Below are positions 6,226 through 15,481 of a DNA stretch of 37,525 nt, piece after piece. Position 1 is the first letter of the stretch. Every line of letters begins with the position of its first letter. Source of the stretch: a virus; IMG/VR virus record IMGVR_UViG_3300025809_000050, positions 1-37,525 of that record. One strand, 5' to 3'. The position numbers and the translations under genes were made by a program. The notes below the pieces were generated by a model that saw only the letters and a program-made list of their open reading frames with translations, was not told where the DNA came from and made no database searches.

Positions 6226-6442
6226 TATTAGAAAAATTAGTATTGGATCAGACTATAAAAATGATGCCATGCATTATTCTGTAGGCCAAGAAGTATATGG
6301 TGGTCATGAAATATCACATATTCTATTTGAAGATTCAGATAATTCTTATAATATACATATAAAGAAAAACAACGAGGTATTGCCATGGAAAAAATTTAAT
6401 TCTAACATGGCTATATCTGTTGAATACGACCTTAAGTATTAA
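6215..6442 (+). CDS. Conserved hypothetical protein (75 aa)
   Basis: I chose the ATG at 6215 (product starting MTNNIRKISIGSDYK). A longer frame would begin at a TTG at 6173 and overlap the upstream gene by 53 bases, against 11 here. The protein is a small beta-rich domain: ISIGSDYKNDAMHYSVGQEVYGG, then strands around HISHILFE and IHIKKNNEVLPWKKF, ending in a strand with VEYDLKY. Similar short proteins with the IRKISIGxDYK start are, as I recall, found in large Bacteroidota phages, with no assigned role. The stop overlaps the next start as TAATG. Confidence 0.65.
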   Translation: MTNNIRKISIGSDYKNDAMHYSVGQEVYGGHEISHILFEDSDNSYNIHIKKNNEVLPWKKFNSNMAISVEYDLKY

Positions 6443-7047
6443 TGAATAGTTTGTATGATTTTATAGTAGAACCACTAGGTGATACTTATGATAATAAAAT
6501 AAAATTAGGCAACGTTGATATAATACTAAATACAAAAATAGAAAGTTATAAGTTTGTTAATAATGTTGCTAAAGTGCTAGCAACACCTTTAGCTTATAAA
6601 ACTTCTATAAAAAAAGGAGATTTAATATTAATACATCATAATGTGTTTAGAACTTTTTATGATATAAAAGGCGTTAAGAAAAAATCAAGATCTTATTTTA
6701 AAGATAATAAATATTTTTGTGCATTAGATCAAATATATTTATACAAAACAAAGGACAAATGGAGCTCTATAAATGATAGATGTTTTATACAGCCTGTAAA
6801 AAGTAATGATAAATTTAAGGTTGAAAAAGAGCAAAGTCTTATTGGTGTATTAAAAATAGGTAATAGCTCATTAGAAGCGCTAGGAATTAACGAGGGAGAT
6901 ACTGTAGGTTATACGCCTAACGGTGAATATGACTTTGTAGTTGATAACAAGCGTTTATATTGTATGAAATCAAATGATATTGTAATTAAGTATGGAAATC
7001 AAAAAAACCAAACAGAGTATAATCCTAGCTGGGCGAGTAGCGGTTGA
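6442..7047 (+). CDS. Tandem GroES-like protein (two co-chaperonin-type barrels)
   Basis: This 201-residue protein appears to contain two GroES-like halves. Half 2 (about 114-186) follows the GroES barrel order closely: LIGVLKIGN, then a GINEGDTVGY turn with Gly-Asp at 152-153, then VVDNKRLYCMKSNDIVI. E. coli GroES has GEVLAVGN, VKVGDIVIF, IDNEEVLIM and SESDILA in the same order. Half 1 (about 7-102) has FIVEPLGD, NVAKVLATPL, then IKKGDLILIHHN with Gly-Asp at 59-60, then a DNKYFCALDQIYLY ending. No obvious GGIVL-type mobile loop is seen in either half, so GroEL binding is uncertain. It starts in a TAATG overlap, and its last 56 bases overlap the following gene. It may be an accessory co-chaperonin for the phage GroEL, or a structural protein built on the same fold. 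Confidence 0.6.
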   Translation: MNSLYDFIVEPLGDTYDNKIKLGNVDIILNTKIESYKFVNNVAKVLATPLAYKTSIKKGDLILIHHNVFRTFYDIKGVKKKSRSYFKDNKYFCALDQIYLYKTKDKWSSINDRCFIQPVKSNDKFKVEKEQSLIGVLKIGNSSLEALGINEGDTVGYTPNGEYDFVVDNKRLYCMKSNDIVIKYGNQKNQTEYNPSWASSG

Positions 7048-7267
7048 AGAATTAATTAAAGTTGCTAAAGAACCTATTGTAGATGGAGAAGATGACATTA
7101 CTGCTGATAGACTTAAAAACGCAGCAGCTACAAAAAAACTATGTATATTCGATGCTTTTGAAATTCTTACTAGAATACAAGAGGAGCAAGACATGCTAGA
7201 TGAAAAGCCTAAAGAAGTTAAAAAAGAAACTACGTTTCGTGGTTTTGCTGAAGGGAGGTCTAAATAA
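6992..7267 (+). CDS. Possible small terminase subunit
   Basis: This 91-residue helical protein sits immediately before terL and overlaps its start by one base (TAATG). The N-terminal half (AGRVAVEELIKVAKE, then DDITADRLKNAAATKKLCIFDAFEILTRI) forms two or three amphipathic helices. The C-terminus is charged and ends GFAEGRSK. It overlaps the tandem GroES-like gene by 56 bases. No later ATG would keep the helical core, so the long overlap is likely real. Position before terL and the small helical make-up fit a TerS, but no clear helix-turn-helix is visible. It could be another packaging accessory. Confidence 0.5.
   Translation: MEIKKTKQSIILAGRVAVEELIKVAKEPIVDGEDDITADRLKNAAATKKLCIFDAFEILTRIQEEQDMLDEKPKEVKKETTFRGFAEGRSK
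7252..7258 (+). promoter_or_regulatory. Shine-Dalgarno-like AGGGAGG before terL
   Basis: AGGGAGG ends eight bases before the terL ATG at 7267. It is the strongest purine box seen before a start in this window, where leaders are otherwise A/T-rich. It encodes Gly-Arg near the end of the upstream protein, so coding constraint is an alternative explanation. Confidence 0.35.
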
Positions 7268-9480
7268 TGTATACGCAAACTCTATATAAAGTACTACCCA
7301 ATCATGTTAAACCTAAAGTTCTTAAACGGATGAATAGGTATAAAAAATGGGAATACGGATATAATGATGATCACGATATGGTTGTTATATCTAAGACTGG
7401 ACAAATTGGAGAGGTTTATGAAATACAAAACCTTAAAATAGCTTTACCTAAACAAAGCAATATTCATAAGTTTGATAGTGACAAATGGGAGCGAAAAGAA
7501 TTACCTAAAGTATTAAAAAAAATAAAAACTGTTTTTGACTGGAGAGAATATCCAGATGATTTTAAAGAAAAATGGTACGACTATATTGACGAAGAATTTA
7601 AAAGACGTGAAGAAGGTTTTTGTTATATAAACAAAGGTAAACCTATATACATTACTGGTACTCATTATATGTATTTACAATGGTCAAAAATTGATGTAGG
7701 TAAACCAGATTTTAGAGAATCAAATAGATTATTTTTTATATTTTGGGCTGCATGTATAGCAGATCATAGATGTTACGGTATGTCATATCTTAAAAACAGA
7801 CGTTCTGGATTTTCATTTATGGCTTCTGGCGAATGCGTTAATATGGCTACTATATCAACTGACGCGAGATTTGGTATACTATCAAAATCAGGTGCTGATG
7901 CTAAAAAAATGTTTACAGACAAAGTAGTACCTATATCGGTTAATTATCCTTTCTTTTTTAAACCCATACAAGATGGTATGGATCGACCTAAAACAGAGTT
8001 AGCCTATAGAGTACCAGCTTCAAAGTTTACAAGAAGAAGTATTGTATCTACTGAAAAAAACGAAGAGTTAGCAGGTCTTGATACAACTATTGATTGGAAA
8101 AACACTGGAGACAATGCTTATGACGGTGAAAAATTAAAACTACTAGTACATGATGAAAGTGGTAAGTGGGAAAGACCTAATAATATATTAAACAACTGGA
8201 GAGTTACTAAAACTACACTTAGGTTAGGTAGTAAAATTATTGGCAAATGCATGATGGGATCAACGTCAAATGCCTTAGACAAAGGAGGAGCTAATTTTAA
8301 AAAACTATACTATGATTCAGATGTTACAAAAAGAAACTCCAACGGACAGACTCGTTCAGGACTCTATTCTTTGTTCATACCTATGGAATGGAACTACGAA
8401 GGATACATTGATTCTTATGGCATACCTGTATTCAACACGCCAAAAATACCTGCCAAAGATCCACATGGAACAGAAATAAAAATAGGTGTAATAGAATACT
8501 GGCAAAACGAAGTTGATGGTTTAAAAGGTGATCAAGATGGTTTAAATGAATTTTATCGTCAATTTCCTAGAACCGAAGAACATGCGTTTAGAGATGAAGC
8601 AAAATCATCATTGTTTAATTTAACTAAAATCTACGAGCAAATAGATTGGAACGCAGATTTAAAATTTAATAATAACATAACGCAAGGTAATTTCCAATGG
8701 ACAAATGGTGTTAAAGATACTAACGTTATATTTGTGCCAAATAAAAGTGGTAGATTTTTTATTTCTTGGATACCTTCAGTCATATTACAAAACAAACTTA
8801 TAATTAAACAAGGTAAAAAATATCCTGGTAATGAACACATGGGTGCTTTTGGTTGTGATAGTTATGATATATCAGGCACAGTAGACGGTAGAGGTTCTAA
8901 CGGATCTTTACATGGTTTAACTAAATTTTCAATGGAAAATCACCCTGCTAATCACTTTTTTTTAGAATATATATCAAGGCCTCAAACAGCTGAAATATTT
9001 TTTGAAGATGTTTTAATGGCTTGTATATTTTATGGCATGCCTTTATTGTGTGAAAATAATAAACCTAGACTTTTGTATCATTTTAAAAGAAGAGGTTACA
9101 GAGGTTATTCAATGAATAGACCTGATAAAATATATAATAAACTATCTGTTACAGAAAGAGAAATAGGTGGTATACCTAACTCTAGCGAAGATATTAAACA
9201 AGCTCACGCAGCGGCTATAGAATCTTATATAGATGAGCACATTGGCTTAAAACCTGATGGCAATTATGGAGACATGTGTTTTCAAAGAACATTAGAGGAT
9301 TGGGCTAAATTTAATATAAATAACAGAACAACCCATGATGCTTCTATAAGCTCTGGTTTAGCTATAATGGCTTGTAACAAAAATAAATATAGACCTAATC
9401 CCATTGTTGAAAGAAAAGTTTATGACTTGGGTATTAAAAAGTTTAACAATAAAGGATCAATGTCAAAAATAATTGAATAA
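7267..9480 (+). CDS. terL: Terminase large subunit
   Basis: This is the 737-residue ATPase-nuclease motor that cuts and packages phage DNA into the prohead. An N-terminal region typical of crAss-like and flavobacterial terminases (GKPIYITGTHYMYLQWSKID, near 127-146) leads to a Walker A-like KNRRSGFS at 176-183. The Walker B LKLLVHDES has D296 and E297, and a GSTSNALDKGG coupling motif follows. The C-terminal nuclease begins with GAFGCDSYD, where D531 and D534 are candidate metal ligands; a later NNRTTHDASISSGLA block holds another conserved Asp. The gene is about 200 residues longer than T4- or lambda-type enzymes, mostly in the N-terminal extension. The portal ATG follows the stop with no gap. 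Confidence 0.93.
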   Translation: MYTQTLYKVLPNHVKPKVLKRMNRYKKWEYGYNDDHDMVVISKTGQIGEVYEIQNLKIALPKQSNIHKFDSDKWERKELPKVLKKIKTVFDWREYPDDFKEKWYDYIDEEFKRREEGFCYINKGKPIYITGTHYMYLQWSKIDVGKPDFRESNRLFFIFWAACIADHRCYGMSYLKNRRSGFSFMASGECVNMATISTDARFGILSKSGADAKKMFTDKVVPISVNYPFFFKPIQDGMDRPKTELAYRVPASKFTRRSIVSTEKNEELAGLDTTIDWKNTGDNAYDGEKLKLLVHDESGKWERPNNILNNWRVTKTTLRLGSKIIGKCMMGSTSNALDKGGANFKKLYYDSDVTKRNSNGQTRSGLYSLFIPMEWNYEGYIDSYGIPVFNTPKIPAKDPHGTEIKIGVIEYWQNEVDGLKGDQDGLNEFYRQFPRTEEHAFRDEAKSSLFNLTKIYEQIDWNADLKFNNNITQGNFQWTNGVKDTNVIFVPNKSGRFFISWIPSVILQNKLIIKQGKKYPGNEHMGAFGCDSYDISGTVDGRGSNGSLHGLTKFSMENHPANHFFLEYISRPQTAEIFFEDVLMACIFYGMPLLCENNKPRLLYHFKRRGYRGYSMNRPDKIYNKLSVTEREIGGIPNSSEDIKQAHAAAIESYIDEHIGLKPDGNYGDMCFQRTLEDWAKFNINNRTTHDASISSGLAIMACNKNKYRPNPIVERKVYDLGIKKFNNKGSMSKIIE

Positions 9481-11874
9481 ATGAATATATATACTAATTC
9501 TAATAGCGCCTTTCCTAGTCAGGTAGTACCAGCAGCGGAAAAGTCTTCTTGGGAATATGGATCACAAGTTGCTTCAGCTATTGAAACAGAGTGGTTTAAT
9601 CAAGGTAGAACAAACGGTAATAGATTTGTTACAAGTTGGAATAATTACCATAACTTAAGGCTATATGCTAGAGGTGAGCAATCTGTACAAAAATATAAAG
9701 ATGAATTATCTATTAATGGTGATTTGTCTTATCTTAATTTAGACTGGAAACCAGTTCCTGTTATTTCTAAATTTGTAGACATAGTGGTTAATGGTATATC
9801 AAATAAAAATTTTGATATAAAAGCTTTTTCTCAAGACCCATATTCAATAAAGAAAAGAACTGACTACGCTACTAATTTAGCAAAAGATATGTATGCTAAA
9901 GAAATGTTGGCTCAAGCTGAAAGTCAATTAGGCACAAGTTTTCAAAACTCTAACGTTCCATTAAATAAATTACCTGAAACTGAAGAAGAGTTAGAATTAC
10001 ACATGCAACTTAGTTACAAGCAAGCTATAGAAATAGCAGAAGAAGAAGCTATAACAAGTACTTTAGCTAGAAACAAATGGCAATTAACAAAACGTAGAAT
10101 AAATCATGATTTAGTTGTTTGCGGTATTGCAGCTACAAAAACATCGTTTAACAAAGCAAACGGTATAGTTGTAGACTACGTAGACCCGGCGCATATGATA
10201 TATTCATATACAGAAGATCCTAATTTTCAAGATATATATTACGTAGGTGAAGTTAAATCTTTAACTATACCAGAACTTAAAAAAGAATTTCCAAATATAC
10301 CACCAGACGAATTACAACGTATTCAAGAAATGCCTGGTAATAGACAGTATATAACTGGTTGGGGTAATTATGATAATAACACAGTTCAGGTAATGTATTT
10401 TGAATATAAAACATATCATGATCAAGTTTTTAAATTAAAACAAACTGATAATGGATTAGAAAAAATAATTCAAAAAACAGATATGTTTAATCCACCGGAA
10501 GCGGACACGTTTAAAAAAGTTTCAAGAAGTATTGAGGTTTTATATACGGGAGTTAAAGTTTTAGGAACAAGTACAATGTTAAAATGGGAAGTGTCTGAAA
10601 ACATGACTAGACCTATGGCAGACACAACTAAAGTAGAAATGAATTATGCTATTTGTGCACCAAGAATGTATAAAGGTAGAATAGAATCTATAGTAAGTAA
10701 AATTACTGGTTTTGCAGACATGATACAGTTAACTCATTTAAAAATGCAACAAGTATTAGCAAGACTAGTTCCAGATGGTGTATTCTTAGACATGGATGGT
10801 TTAGCTGAGGTTGATTTAGGTAATGGCACAAACTATAATCCAGCAGAAGCATTAAACATGTATTTTCAAACTGGTAGTATTGTTGGTAGATCATTAACGC
10901 AAGATGGAGAATTAAACAGAGGCAAGATACCTATTCAAGAATTATCTTCATCATCAGGTGGTGCTAAATTACAAAGTCTTATACAAACGTATCAATATTA
11001 TTTACAAATGATACGTGACGTAACCGGGCTTAATGAAGCTAGAGATGGTAGTTTACCAGATAAAGATGCTTTAGTAGGCTTAGCTAAAATGGCCGCTAAT
11101 CAATCTAATATAGCTACTAAACACATTAATCAAGCTAGTTTGTATTTAGCTCTTAGAATATGCGAAAATATATCTTTAAAAATAGTAGATGTATTAAGTT
11201 TCCCACTTACACACTCAGCTTTATTACAAAGTATATCAGCGTACAATGCTAAAACGTTGACTGAAATAAGTAATTTAAATCTTCATGATTTTGGTATATA
11301 TTTAGAATTAGAACCTGAAGAAGAAGAACAACAAATGCTAGAGCAAAATATACAAATTGCTTTACAAGGAGGTGGAATTGATTTAGAAGACGCTATAGAC
11401 ATACGCCAAATAAAAAACATTAAATTAGCTAATCAACTTTTAAAGCAAAAACGTAAAAAGAAAATAAAAAGAGATCAAGCTCAACAACAACAAGTTATAG
11501 CTGCTCAAGGGCAGGCTCAAACTAAAACTGCACAAGAAGTTGCATTAGCGGAAACTCAAAAACAACAAGCTTTAACAGAGCAAAAACTCAACATAGAGCA
11601 AGCTAAATCTCAATTTGAATTACAAAGAATGCAAACAGAGATGCAAATAAAATCTCAATTATTAGCTCAAGAATTTGAATACAATAAACAATTAGCTCAA
11701 ATGAAAATAGGGCAACAAGATAATAAAGAGCAACAAATAGAAGATCGTAAAGATAAAAGAGTTAAATTACAAGGAACTCAACAAAGTCAATTAATAAACC
11801 AAAGACAAAACGATTCAGGTCCAGTAGATTTTGAAACTACAGGAGAAGATTTTTCTCAATTTGGACTTGACTAA
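9481..11874 (+). CDS. Portal protein
   Basis: This 797-residue protein follows terL directly, as is usual for a portal, the dodecameric ring through which DNA enters and leaves the head. The N-terminal wing/stem region (residues ~15-130: ETEWFNQGRTNGNRFVTSWN, KPVPVISKFVDIVVNGIS) resembles portals of crAss-like podoviruses. The middle contains the stem-crown region (MQQVLARLVPDGVFLDMDG, then YLQMIRDVTGLNEARDGS). From about residue 655 it becomes a long Gln/Lys/Glu-rich coiled coil (QQQQVIAAQGQAQTKTAQE onward), a plausible barrel extension inside the head. The acidic C-terminus ends FSQFGLD. There is no signal peptide or membrane helix. Confidence 0.9.
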   Translation: MNIYTNSNSAFPSQVVPAAEKSSWEYGSQVASAIETEWFNQGRTNGNRFVTSWNNYHNLRLYARGEQSVQKYKDELSINGDLSYLNLDWKPVPVISKFVDIVVNGISNKNFDIKAFSQDPYSIKKRTDYATNLAKDMYAKEMLAQAESQLGTSFQNSNVPLNKLPETEEELELHMQLSYKQAIEIAEEEAITSTLARNKWQLTKRRINHDLVVCGIAATKTSFNKANGIVVDYVDPAHMIYSYTEDPNFQDIYYVGEVKSLTIPELKKEFPNIPPDELQRIQEMPGNRQYITGWGNYDNNTVQVMYFEYKTYHDQVFKLKQTDNGLEKIIQKTDMFNPPEADTFKKVSRSIEVLYTGVKVLGTSTMLKWEVSENMTRPMADTTKVEMNYAICAPRMYKGRIESIVSKITGFADMIQLTHLKMQQVLARLVPDGVFLDMDGLAEVDLGNGTNYNPAEALNMYFQTGSIVGRSLTQDGELNRGKIPIQELSSSSGGAKLQSLIQTYQYYLQMIRDVTGLNEARDGSLPDKDALVGLAKMAANQSNIATKHINQASLYLALRICENISLKIVDVLSFPLTHSALLQSISAYNAKTLTEISNLNLHDFGIYLELEPEEEEQQMLEQNIQIALQGGGIDLEDAIDIRQIKNIKLANQLLKQKRKKKIKRDQAQQQQVIAAQGQAQTKTAQEVALAETQKQQALTEQKLNIEQAKSQFELQRMQTEMQIKSQLLAQEFEYNKQLAQMKIGQQDNKEQQIEDRKDKRVKLQGTQQSQLINQRQNDSGPVDFETTGEDFSQFGLD

Positions 11875-11898
11875 TTAATAATTATATAATATCATATC

Positions 11899-13119
11899 AT
11901 GTCAGAAACAACAAATGAACCTGTTAAACAGGAAGGTGACTTTAAAATAAAGTCAAAAAAGAAAACACCTAAAAACTTAGGTAAAGCTAGTATTAACAAC
12001 GTAACAAAAGTTGATTTATCTAAACCAGAAGCAACAGGAGAAATAATTCCAGAAGTTGTAAAAGTTGATATACCAACGCTTAAAACAGAAGACAATGCCA
12101 TTCGTATCGGAGAAACAGAGGAGATGGTTGTGGGCGAACAAACCGGAGATAGCGCTAAAGTGGACGAACAAGTACCAGAGCCCGTCAAAATTTCTGAAGA
12201 AGCTTCACCAATCCAAGAAGTAACAAAAGAAGAAGTTAAACAAGTAACAAAAGAAATTAAAGAAGCGGTTAGAGATGAAAAAGTTCTAGGTAAACAATTG
12301 CCTGAAAACATTGAAAAGCTAGTTTCTTTTATGGAAGAAACAGGTGGAACAGTGCAAGACTACGTTTCGCTAAATAAAGATTATACATCTTTAAGTCCAA
12401 CACAAGTACTTAAAGAATATTATACAAAAACAAAACCACACCTGGATCAAGAAGAAATTAATTTTCTAATGGAAGATAATTTTACTTTTGATGAAGACGT
12501 GGATGAAGCAAGGGAAATTCGTAAGAAAAAACTTGCTTTTAAAGAAGAGGTTGCAAATGCTAAAAACTTTTTAGAAAGTTCTAAGAGTAAATATTACGAC
12601 GATATCAAGTTGAGACCGGGCGTAACTCAAGAACAACAAGAAGCAGTAAGCTTTTATGACCGCTACAAACAGCAGCAAGAAATTGCTACAAAATTACATG
12701 GTGATTTTAGAGACAATACTAAAAAATTATTTAACGATGAATTCAAAGGTTTTGATTTTAACGTTGGTGAAAAGAAATTTAGATATGGAATAAAAGATCC
12801 TAGTAAAGTTGGTGAAAATCAAACAGATGTACAAAACTTTGTTGGAAAATATTCCAATGACAAAGGTGAAATTGTAGATCCAGCTGGTTATCATAAAGCT
12901 ATGTACGCTGCTATGAATGCTGATAAAATCGCTCATCATTTTTACGAGCAAGGAAAGGCTGATGGTGTTAAAGACATCATTGCTTCTTCCAAAAACCCAT
13001 CACAAGACGGACCTAGGCAAGTTGCCGATGGAAATGTTTTTATAAACGGATTAAAAGTAAAAGCTATTAGTGGATTAGATTCAACAAAATTGAAAATAAA
13101 AACAAGAAAATTTAACTAA
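11899..13119 (+). CDS. Probable scaffolding protein
   Basis: This 406-residue, highly charged protein is encoded between portal and capsid, the usual place for a scaffold that shapes the prohead. The first ~140 residues are disordered, with a Lys-rich patch (KIKSKKKTPKNLGK) followed by an acidic Glu/Val/Pro-rich stretch. Residues ~150-300 are helical and rich in Glu and Lys (EEINFLMEDNFTFDEDVDEA, REIRKKKLAFKEEVANAKNF). The C-terminal part holds a smaller domain (KDPSKVGENQTDVQNFV onward) and ends in a basic tail (STKLKIKTRKFN) that could bind the capsid protein. The call rests on composition and position, and no protease domain is visible. Confidence 0.65.
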   Translation: MSETTNEPVKQEGDFKIKSKKKTPKNLGKASINNVTKVDLSKPEATGEIIPEVVKVDIPTLKTEDNAIRIGETEEMVVGEQTGDSAKVDEQVPEPVKISEEASPIQEVTKEEVKQVTKEIKEAVRDEKVLGKQLPENIEKLVSFMEETGGTVQDYVSLNKDYTSLSPTQVLKEYYTKTKPHLDQEEINFLMEDNFTFDEDVDEAREIRKKKLAFKEEVANAKNFLESSKSKYYDDIKLRPGVTQEQQEAVSFYDRYKQQQEIATKLHGDFRDNTKKLFNDEFKGFDFNVGEKKFRYGIKDPSKVGENQTDVQNFVGKYSNDKGEIVDPAGYHKAMYAAMNADKIAHHFYEQGKADGVKDIIASSKNPSQDGPRQVADGNVFINGLKVKAISGLDSTKLKIKTRKFN

Positions 13120-13133
13120 AAAAAACAAAAATT

Positions 13134-14630
13134 ATGGCTTTAAGTCCTCAGTTTGGGAGTATTATCCCATCTCAGTCACAACAAGCATTATCATCTAACT
13201 ATTTAAACTTTGCTGGTGCAAATGGTGTGAATTTTTCACAACAATATTTACCAGAGCTTTATGAGCAAGAAGTAGAGAGATATGGTAACAGAACGTTATC
13301 AGGTTTCTTAAGAATGGTTGGCGCTGAAATGCCAATGACATCTGATCAAGTAATCTGGTCAGAACAAGAAAGATTACACATATCATACAACAACTGCGTC
13401 GTAGCAGGTGCTGGTGGTGCTGCTGCAACAATTACAATTCCTGTAACTGCTGCTAACGCTGCTGTACCAATTTTAAACGTTGTTTCTCCTTTATCAACAA
13501 TAGTTGTAATGGATAACTTCGGTAACGAAGCAAAATGTTTAGTTACTGCTTCTGATACTCGCGCCGCTGGTGGTGGTGGTAACCCAGGACAGTTAACCGT
13601 TGAAGTATATCAAGGAGCTAATTTAGCTGCTAACGGTATTGCTAACGGAAACCCTGTTAAAATATTTGTATACGGTTCTGATTTCCAAAAAGGATCAAGT
13701 ACTACAAATGCTGCAGTTGGAGCAAACGCTTCTACTGGTGCAGGTAACTTGTTAAACCCTATGGTAACTGTAGATCCTGCATTTACTACATTTACAAATT
13801 CTCCTATTATAATTAGAAGCCAATACACTGTAAACGGTTCTGACACTGCTCAGATCGGTTGGGTAGAAGTTTCTACTGAAGATGGAACTGGAGGTTATTT
13901 ATGGTATCTAAAAGCTGAGTCTGAAACAAGACTTAGATTTGAAGATTACTTAGAAATGGCAATGGTTGAAGGTGAATTAAATGCTGGCGCTGGTGCAGTT
14001 CCTGCACAAAACGGTGGTACAGAAGGTTTATTTGCTGCTATTTCAAATGGTGGTAACGTGCAAGTAGGCTTTACGGCTGCTGCTGGTTTAGACGCTTTTG
14101 ATTCAATACTTAAAAACCTAGATACTCAAGGAGCTATCGAAGAAAATATGTTATTCTTAAACAGAAGCACTGCTTTAGATTTTGATGATATGTTAGCTTC
14201 TATCTCTGGAGGTTTTGCAGGTGGTACTGCTTTTGGTTTATTTGAAAACTCAGAAGAAATGGCTTTAAATCTTGGTTTCTCAGGATTTAGAAGAGGTTCT
14301 TATGATTTTTACAAAACAGATTGGAAATACTTAAATGATGCTTCTACAAGAGGAGCGTTAGTTGGACCTGCTTCTATTGAAGGAGTATTAGTTCCTGCAG
14401 GTACTTCTACTGTTTATGACCAAATTTTAGGTACAAACATTAGACGTCCATTCTTACACGTAAGATATAGAGCTTCACAAGCAGATGACAGAAGAATGAA
14501 ATCATGGCTAACAGGTTCTGTTGGTGGTGCATTTACTTCTTCATTAGATGCAATGGAAGTAAACTTCTTATCTGAAAGATGTTTAGTAACACAAGCTAGA
14601 AACAACTTTGTATTATTCAGAGGAATCTAG
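13134..14630 (+). CDS. Major capsid protein
   Basis: This 498-residue protein has the layout of the HK97-fold capsid proteins of crAss-like and flavobacterial podoviruses. An N-terminal arm (NGVNFSQQYLPELYEQEVER) is followed by a beta insert rich in Ala, Gly and Thr (about 90-215), which may form a surface domain. The well-conserved block at about 240-282 reads IGWVEVSTEDGTGGYLWYLK and then SETRLRFEDYLEMAMVEGE. A helix region (AGLDAFDSILKNLDTQGAIE) and a C-terminal strand region (EVNFLSERCLVTQARNNFVL) follow. No N-terminal cleavage signal is evident. The leader is A-rich (aaaacaaaaattATG), and a strong hairpin follows the stop, which suits an abundant message. Confidence 0.9.
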   Translation: MALSPQFGSIIPSQSQQALSSNYLNFAGANGVNFSQQYLPELYEQEVERYGNRTLSGFLRMVGAEMPMTSDQVIWSEQERLHISYNNCVVAGAGGAAATITIPVTAANAAVPILNVVSPLSTIVVMDNFGNEAKCLVTASDTRAAGGGGNPGQLTVEVYQGANLAANGIANGNPVKIFVYGSDFQKGSSTTNAAVGANASTGAGNLLNPMVTVDPAFTTFTNSPIIIRSQYTVNGSDTAQIGWVEVSTEDGTGGYLWYLKAESETRLRFEDYLEMAMVEGELNAGAGAVPAQNGGTEGLFAAISNGGNVQVGFTAAAGLDAFDSILKNLDTQGAIEENMLFLNRSTALDFDDMLASISGGFAGGTAFGLFENSEEMALNLGFSGFRRGSYDFYKTDWKYLNDASTRGALVGPASIEGVLVPAGTSTVYDQILGTNIRRPFLHVRYRASQADDRRMKSWLTGSVGGAFTSSLDAMEVNFLSERCLVTQARNNFVLFRGI

Positions 14631-14646
14631 TATATTAATGTAATTC

Positions 14647-14673
14647 TTACCCTCGTTATAATTACGGGGGTAA
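14647..14673 (+). terminator. Hairpin terminator after the capsid gene
   Basis: TTACCCTCGT (14647-14656) pairs with ACGGGGGTAA (14664-14673) across a 7-base TATAATT loop. This gives ten pairs including one T-G wobble, and the GC-rich core stands out in AT-rich DNA. The following sequence is A/T-rich (ttattacctttatt) but not a pure T run. A full or partial terminator, or an mRNA-stabilising 3' end for the capsid message, are both plausible. Confidence 0.65.
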
Positions 14674-14706
14674 TTATTACCTTTATTAATCTTATTATAT
14701 TATATT

Positions 14707-15471
14707 ATGAAAAAACAAAAAACGTCTCAATCTGAAGGTTGGGAAATAAAAGATAGACACTACTTTTTAGTAGGAAACAAATCTCCATTAACTTTAACAA
14801 TACCTAGTAAACACACTAGAAAACATCCATTATTATATTTTGATGAAAGTATAGGGTCTCAAAGAGAATTAAGGTATGCTACAAATCAACAATCTGCTTT
14901 TGTAGATGAGCAAAAAGGAGAATCAACTATGGGTCACATAACTTTTAAAGATGGTGTGCTTATGGTAAAAAAAGAAAATCAAACATTACAAAAATTGTTA
15001 TCTATATATCATCCACTAAGTGGCCATTTATTTAGAGAACATGACAACGTAGCTGTAGCTCAAGATGAGTTATATGATTTAGAATTGGAAATACATGCTT
15101 TAAATGCAGCTCAGCAAATGGATATAGAACAAGCTGAAGCTATACTAAGAGTAGAACTTGGATCACAAGTAAACACAATGGCCTCTAAAGAAATAAAAAG
15201 AGACTTGTTACTATTTGCAAGAAAAAATCCTCAATTATTTATTGACTTAGCTAATGATGAAAATGTTATATTAAGAAATTTTGGAATTAGAGCAGTTGAG
15301 TTAGGTATAATAACGCTATCTCCAGACCAAAGAACTTTCTTATGGGCTAGTAATAAAAAGAAACTTGTAACAGTTCCTTTTGACCAAAACCCATACTCTG
15401 AATTCGCAGCTTTTTTAAAGACTGACGAAGGCGTAGAAGTTTATAAGTCTATCGAGAAAAAACTCAAATAA
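14707..15471 (+). CDS. Conserved capsid-adjacent protein (254 aa)
   Basis: This 254-residue protein is of a type often encoded just after the capsid gene in Bacteroidota phages, as I recall, with no settled function. The N-terminal half is beta-rich (HYFLVGNKSPLTLTIPSKHT, then a RELRYATNQQSAFVDEQKGE block), followed by HITFKDGVLMVKKENQTLQK. The middle is helical (DLELEIHALNAAQQMDIEQA). The C-terminal part (KEIKRDLLLFARKNPQLFID, NDENVILRNFGIRAVELGII, PFDQNPYSEFAAFLKTDEG) looks like a second compact helical domain. There is no signal peptide. Hairpins flank it on both sides, so it may be expressed at a level different from the capsid gene. A head-completion or internal head role is possible. 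Confidence 0.7.
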   Translation: MKKQKTSQSEGWEIKDRHYFLVGNKSPLTLTIPSKHTRKHPLLYFDESIGSQRELRYATNQQSAFVDEQKGESTMGHITFKDGVLMVKKENQTLQKLLSIYHPLSGHLFREHDNVAVAQDELYDLELEIHALNAAQQMDIEQAEAILRVELGSQVNTMASKEIKRDLLLFARKNPQLFIDLANDENVILRNFGIRAVELGIITLSPDQRTFLWASNKKKLVTVPFDQNPYSEFAAFLKTDEGVEVYKSIEKKLK

Positions 15472-15481
15472 CATGTAATAT

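Noticed and set aside
9478-9483. Readthrough fusion of terminase and portal, since the portal ATG follows the TAA in frame
   Set aside because: The portal has a normal ATG, and a fused motor and portal would not assemble. Simple abutting genes explain it.
11892-12311. Minus-strand 139-aa open frame over the scaffold gene
   Set aside because: Its product is Ser/Thr-rich and mirrors the Glu/Lys codons of the scaffold. There is no other minus-strand gene in the window.
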